From Oxyruncus cristatus (lineage: Eukaryota > Chordata > Aves > Passeriformes > Cotingidae): 64,000 nucleotides of DNA. The notes beneath the pieces are model-generated. The model had not been told where the DNA came from. It searched no databases and worked only from the letters and a program-made list of their open reading frames with translations. How positions within the stretch are numbered: position 1 is the first letter of the stretch; the number at the start of each line of letters is the position of its first letter. This document shows, piece after piece, positions 56,986 to 64,000 of the stretch. Position numbers and translations under genes: made by a program. The stretch lies in assembly GCA_013399855.1 (NCBI GenBank), contig VXAY01002479.1, positions 965,103-1,029,102 of the forward strand, in the 5' to 3' direction.

Positions 56986-58601
56986 TCAATAAACTGCTGC
57001 ACTGCTGCCCTATGGTTTTGATCTTATATCTGGTTTGTACATCCTAGAACACTGCAATTACTTATTGACATTACAGAGGGAAGCAAAAATCATACAAAAA
57101 AATTAGGTAACTGTGATGCTGAATGTGGTATAAACATGGATGAAGAGTTCACACGCATCTGAAAATCAATATGGGAATGTATTTTTTTTCTGTAAAACAA
57201 AAACCTGTTCTGAAATCTGTCAAAATAACATATAGATAACACAAAGAACATACAGAGATCTCACAATGTAGCTTTTCATATGACAATCAGATCCATGCTG
57301 GAAGATGGTTATCATTGTGTAAATGAGACACAGAACAAGACTTAAAAGTTAGTAACAAATACCCAGAATAAAAGAAAGTATTACTGGGATATTGTGACTA
57401 GAACTACAGGCTAAGATTTTTACATGGAGATATAGGCTTTTAAAAGGAGACTGACTTTAAGCAATACAGAGATAATTTTAAAAGACAGTTTAGAGTGCTT
57501 AGCTTTGCCAAGACAACTAATTTATACAGATAACTCATTCTGACAGGGTGAGCAGGAAAGCGTACTGAAAAATTGATATGGGAAGGCATAGGTCTGTATT
57601 TCATACAAGCTTGGTTTTTATTTGAAAAAGTAGAGTGGAGGTTGTTTCAAGGAGAAAATGAAACAAGCAGCTCCTGAGGAGGGATTTTACTGCAGTAAAT
57701 TATTTTAACAATGTTTACAGTGTGTAAAGAGTTTTAAGTAATTATATCATCTTTTAATTGGTATTGTGTATATTCTCTGACCACACTTCATCTAAACCCC
57801 AAATCTATATCTTATAACACAGAATTGACACCCCATGGAAAATAACAGTGACACAACATTTAGCAAAGCACAAATTAAAATGCAATTAGACACTGAGTTT
57901 GCTCTATCTTACAGGTGAGCAAGTCTAACTAGATTAGAAAATTTAGAAAAGAATCTTTAGTAAAGGTTACAATAAGCTAGGTGGAGAAAACAGCTTGACT
58001 TCCATTTTCTAAAGGGAATTTGTGAGGCAGTCAGAACTCTTTTTCTTGGCAAAAAAATTTAGCTGACACAAATATGAAAAGTCCTCACAATGGTGTCTTT
58101 ACAGACTCTCCACCAGCCAGCAGACTGCGTGAGTAGCACTTCTCACCTCGTCAGAAATATGATCACAGTGCTCGATTAACCTGTGTCTCAATGGATGCCT
58201 GTTGATGTCTGCCAAGGTTTCTGGGTCTCTGTGTTCTCCAAGTATAAAATACACAAGTTCCTGCAGCAGGACATCGGAAGTGACCTGACGAACGATGCGG
58301 TGCAATAGTGCAGTTGATGTGAGGATTCCGATCTCTGAACTGAACAAAGTATTTCATATCAGACACGTAATGGATTTCAGCTGAAAAAAATCAGCTCGAT
58401 TCAGATTCCGTTCTCTGTCTCGTAGGATGCTACTCACGTTTGCATCAGCTGAGGTTCCATAACATCAATGAAAAATCGTTCCCGCACAGCTTTCGCCATA
58501 GCAACAGCAGTCATCTGAAACAAAAGTACAAAATGGTGTGTCTCAAACTCAGAAGCTAAGAAAGAACTGGAACTACTTATTTGCTGAATATATTTGTATC
58601 A

Positions 58602-58757
<156 letters not shown>

Positions 58758-61700
58758 TTATTTCGTCTGCAAGTAACTGGAGAATCTTGGACTTCATTCT
58801 TAGTGAAACTAACAGAATAATCAATGACCTACTTGTAGTGAAGGGAACATTAAAAAGGCTTTTCTGCCAATTTCTACTAATCTGGCAGTGCCATCATTAC
58901 ACAGGTGTTCAGAGACATGCTAAAGGATGCAAAGTATGTACAGCAGCAGAACTCTGGTTAAGTATTTCTGCAGTCACAAGGGAAAACTGATCACCAAGTC
59001 TGGTCTCCCAGGAAACACAGACCACAGAAACTGAATCAATAACTCCCGTAGTCACAGAACCATAAAATGAAGGCAATTGTTCTTCTCTACTCTGTAAGTA
59101 ACCTCAAGCAAGTCCAGCAAAACCACACAGTGCATACCTGAACTAGATTGTATTTTTCAGAAAAAAGCACGTTATTTCAACTTAAGGGCTCTAAGAATAA
59201 CATATAAACCACTTTCTTTGGTAAAGCACTCCAATCGTTATTTATCCCACAATTCAAAGTTGTGGTTTTCCCCCTTCTAATTTCAAACTCCAACCACCAG
59301 AAATTTTGGTAGACGTTCTGCAAATACCTACTTTTTGTCTCAGTACTAACAAGTTCATGAGTAATTCATAGTAAGGTGAATGGGAAAGAGAAATGTTTAG
59401 GCAATCTAACGTGTAAGCAGTTAGGATGACAGGCATGTATCTTCTGCTTCATGCTGATGAATCATGCAATATCTCTTTCCTTCTTTTTTTTAGATGCAAA
59501 AATTTTGCAACAGCAGCCTGTTATCAAATGCACCCTTTCTGCCCCCCTGCAGCAGCTGACAGTGCCCCCTGTGCACAGCAAAAAGTTTGTGTTTCCTAAA
59601 TCCTGGACATCTGCACGAGAATATAATCCATACCTGATACTCCAGTGACACCACCACAAACTGCTAACTGAAATCAGTGGAAAAATTTGCCCCCTGAGGA
59701 ATCTCTGCAGAGGACTGGCAGGCAAACCTGGCCCCATGTCAGAAATCATGCGTACACTGGACACCCAAAGTGTACTGCTCTGCTGCAGCTGTATGTCAGC
59801 TCTGCCCTTGAGGTTTTAGCATGGGAGGGGTGAATATTTTATACACCTCATCTACCCATAAAATTAGTTTCAGGGAGGGATGTAAAGTCACTTTGGGTAT
59901 TAAATACAAAAATAAAGTTCTTACCCCCAGTTAATTGCCTCCACTGTCTCAATGTCTAAGGGATCCAGTGACTGAGGCAGGGCTTTGTAGAGGGTGGCCA
60001 GCCTGTCTGTCAACAATTCACATAAACAAGTGCTTTGGGTCAGGCACTTGGCAGCTGCTGGTTCTGGCAAACTCACCAAAAGCATGAGGCCTTCACAGGC
60101 CTTCACTGCTATCCGGCCGTCCTGGCAGAAGGGCATGGAAGAATTAATCAGAGGGTGAACGAAGCTCACTTGAAATCAAGAAGCGAACATCTCCCAAATA
60201 AAACCTCTCCACTCCCCCACAGTGAGTGAATGCTTTTATTTTTGTTGACTTTTCAGTCATTAATGAATTTGGATGTAAAGAATCTCCCGATTCTCTGTCA
60301 AATACTAATAATGCAACTGCAGCCTTCAGGCTGACAGAAGTAGTGCTGGAGGTCACCCTGAGACCAAGATTATTACTATATCCTGTAAACTAATCGTGTA
60401 ACAGTGATGAAGAGCAGTGGTAGAGCCAGTTTTCTGCTCTCAACACTGCTGTACCAATTACAGGCTTACCCAACCCTCTACATTTTCTGAAAGGGTCTGC
60501 ATTTGAGGATGGAGCTGGGTAAGACATACAGCAGGTTTTTCTAAAGAAGACAAACTTCTAGAGATAGCCCAGTGCCATCCCAAAGAGAATGTGTTTGGTT
60601 ATGTCAGAACAATTAAAAGTAGTTTTTAAAATATTCTCTTGTGATATATTTAACCTTCTGATTATCCTGTGTAGCTTGTCTGTGAAACATACAGCATCCT
60701 ATATATATTTCTTTAAACACTCCACTTACATTACCAGCAACAAACTTAGTATTCATTTTCAAAAAAAATATTTTTAATCTGAATTGACAAAAAAAAATTA
60801 TCAATTTAAAAAAGCTGCCTGCAAAAAACCCCTCATTTTAGCTTTTATAGCTAAAATACAGTGTGTATATATGCATATATTCACTCCCTCTGCCCACTTC
60901 ACACAGCATCCAACTATTTCATTTTATCACATTAAACAGAAAAAAAAAAAAAAAACAAACCAAAAAAAACAACTCACGGGACTTTTAGTGAGGTTTAGNA
61001 CAGCATCCAATTATTTCATTTTATCAAAAAAAAAAAAAAAAAAAAAAAAAAAACAAACCAAAAAAAACAACTCACGGGACTTTTAGTGAGGTTTAGTAGA
61101 GAATTCACTAAATTATAGTCTTGATTTGGACAAACAGTGGAGGACTCGGGTGATGATGTGACATTTAGTTCATCCAGACTGAAGGAGAGATCATCCGCCT
61201 GTTGTGGGAGCTCATCTTCCCTCTCCATGTGCTCCACTCCAGCTGCACTGGGCACTTCTTCAGGCTGAACAGGCTGTCCTGTGTCTGTTGTCACAGAGTC
61301 TTGGTCTTTTATCATGTCTTCTGTGATCACACTTGCTGATCCTTCGGAAGCCATTGCTTTTAACTTACTCTGCAAAGCATTTTTTGGAATTACACAGCTG
61401 AAATCACTGTTCATCCTGAAGCAGAAATTCACTAAAAGCAATTTTTTTTTACATTGGCATTTGAAGTAGTCAAGGCTGGATACAGTAACCATGTAGAAGG
61501 TAATGGGCTGTGGGAGTGTGCATGTTTTTTAAACCTAGGCCATTTTTAAATCTGCTTAAAGTTCTCTTAAGCCCTCCCTCATTTTGCTTTAAGGATGAAT
61601 AGGTCATTTACAAAGAGACGGCAACTTTTTCTGCTCACTGAAGGCACATATTCACTTGATTTGCCCACAATTGGATAGGTTTTCATTTACCTTATCGATG

Positions 61701-64000
61701 CACCTTTAGACTTTAGCACATACCATAAAATATCCCTTTCTAGGCCAAGGCTTCAAATTCATCCAACGTCTGAAACAGTTTCCCGTTGGAGTCACACAAG
61801 TAAAATAATTCTAAGTTTCTTGAGATTTTATCTTCAACAGGAAAGAGAAATGACAGCAGGGTACTCTCAAATTGTGTTTCTTATGTAGAAAAAGTTGAGT
61901 AGATTGAAGGGACAGAAGATACTAGACGTTAGCATTGGGCACTGGATACTGTAACAGGTCACAGAGAACCTTCTGGCAATCTCCAAAGCATCTCTACTTA
62001 GCCTGAAAAAAAGCAACTCTTCTGTCTTACCATAAATCTGTCTCCAGCACATAAAAAGACATTTAAATCTGTGCTTTGTGATACCAAGAAGAAACTCAGA
62101 GCAAGACAAAAAATCAGTGTTCTTCTGGCATACGTGCAGGTGAATAATACTTTACTGGAATCATAAATTAGACTGCAGCACAAGGCATTCTTTTCCAAGC
62201 GAATACAATAGTGAGGTTATTAATCCAAATGGTTCCCTTCTCTATGATAACACCAAAATTATTACAAATATATCTCAAGCATTAATAATTCAGAAGACTA
62301 ACCATTTGGGGTTAATGCATTTAGTACATACAAGCCAGCAGGGACTGACTACATGACAGTCTCAGGCAGCAAACCAGAGCTGCTGTGAATGTTTGCTTGA
62401 TCGCTGTGCATTCATTGTGGGGAATTTGCACTAAGCTTTGTGAAACACTCATAGAACCAATTCCCTGGAGAGGCAAACAGTGGTAAAAGCAGCAAACTGC
62501 ATGCAATAAAATAAGTATGATTTTTTACTACAGTAGAAAAATCACTCCTTCAACATATGTATATTTTTTTTTCACCAGTGTAAAAGCATAAGGTGGCGAA
62601 GCAACAAAAATGTGCCTGTCTGAACCTTGTTTATCTATCCCCAAAGCTTCCGGAGTCCTCCAGTATCACCTCATCTATTTTATCAATGCACAGAAATATC
62701 TGATCACAACAGTGACCCTTGCCTGTAAAGCAGAACTAAAGGCTGGTACAGCCTTTTAGTCCTGGATTACACACTGGTGCTGGGACCACTCTGGTAGCAG
62801 GCAGGGCTGTCAAAGGGAAAAACTACTTTTCTCAAAAACTGGGTAATATTTTGTAAAATATTTTATCTTATTACTTCATGTCTGGACTCTTCTGCCTTTT
62901 GAAAAGCCATTGTTTATTTAGCTGAGGCATTGATGAGAGGACCTAACATATATAAATGCATGAATGCCCCTAGAAATGTGTCCATAGCTCATTCCCCTTA
63001 TATTGGCAGGCGACACGAGGCAGTTTGTACATTGAACAACATACAGACGGAATTTTTCTGTGTATTTAAGCTTCCTATAGTCTAAGCATGCAATTCTGCA
63101 GCTCAGCTGCTCACCTGCCTCCTGCAAAGGTGCAAAACAGGATCCTGAATGACCTAATAGAAAAGGTTACATAGAACACATATTCAATGCTTTCTATACA
63201 AAGTACTCGTGAATTCAGCATCGACAGAGCTGACAATATAAAAATACACTTTTATATTTTCATGATATGTAACTGTCAGAGTTTCAAAATCTGTGGTGGA
63301 TGATGCCATGTTTAAGTTCAGACAGAATTAAAAATAATCCTGTGGAAAAAATCGACTGATATCAAGGCTCATGAGAATCTCTATTTGATTTGTGGTGAGA
63401 AATATAAATCTAATAATTTGTAATATTGAAAATAGAAGTGAATAGGGAAACTATTGTTCATTTTATAAAATGAAGGTACAACTTTTTAGCAGACACTACA
63501 TTAGAACTTTTTTAAGGTCTCAAGAGCAGAAGTTGAAACACAGAGAATCAAGTGTCCCTTTGTATGGAACGATCAGTTACAAGGAGTATTTCACCTAAGA
63601 TGGGATGAGATGAGATGGGGCAAGTTTAGCATAAAATATGACTGAGGTAGAGCTAATAAGTCAAACATTAAAATGTTTTAAAAAAAGAGCACAAGAATAC
63701 CAAAATAAAATTAGTACAGGGATTTTAAAGCTTTAAGTAAGTAGAATGAAGTTCTTTCAGTTCTTATTTCCACAAGAGACAGTTATGCCATGTAGCCTTA
63801 CTGATTAAGCAATACAGGTGAAAGATTTTATTAAAATATAGCCAGCATTCTGTCAACACTCTATTTGATATGGAATCATACAAAGGAAATCCTGGGTTTG
63901 TACTACTCACTTCTTTTATGCCCATAAAGTCCTGAAGAAACTGATCAGGAACAGTCAAAGAAGGAGGCAAAACTAACAGATATACACATAATGCTTTGGT

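Overview
This window is vertebrate genomic DNA, most likely avian. The genes are split into short exons bounded by GT-AG splice sites inside AT-rich introns. The recognisable interspersed repeats are CR1-type LINE fragments, including the typical bird 3' end with its short octamer-like tail. No prokaryotic genes, phage, CRISPR array, tRNA or rRNA were seen. Two single-base N placeholders (15477 and 60999) mark sequence gaps.

Layout. Everything recognised as protein-coding is on the minus strand, so it reads from high to low coordinates. From 61369 down to 47108 lie twelve exons coding for the last roughly 591 residues of FHIP2A (FAM160B1), ending in a stop codon. The first roughly 174 residues must be encoded beyond the right edge. 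A long 3' UTR probably follows, with one canonical AATAAA in about 4 kb (43090-43095). About 28 kb of gene-free DNA comes next (roughly 15.4-43 kb), holding CR1 fragments, simple repeats and several compact stretches that look like conserved non-coding elements. The second gene, TRUB1, begins with a CpG-island promoter and an ATG at 15228-15230. Its first three coding exons (residues 1-98, with the TruB active-site GGTLDS motif) lie at 15230-15086, 13553-13461 and 10203-10148. I found no later TRUB1 exon in the remaining 10 kb, so intron 3 appears to run off the left edge.

Relationship of the genes. FHIP2A followed by TRUB1 on the same strand is the order remembered from human chromosome 10q25, so this is a conserved syntenic block. 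The products are unrelated: FHIP2A is an adaptor of the FTS-Hook-FHIP dynein complex, and TRUB1 is a pseudouridine synthase. They are neighbours, not an operon.

No new molecular system was found. The observations most worth checking are a duplicated FHIP2A splice-donor segment around a one-base gap (60903-61096), which is probably an assembly artefact; an 88-bp candidate cassette or poison exon in TRUB1 intron 3 (5805-5892); a non-consensus FHIP2A donor; a small tandem array carrying STAT-like TTCNNNGAA palindromes; and several candidate regulatory elements in the intergenic interval.
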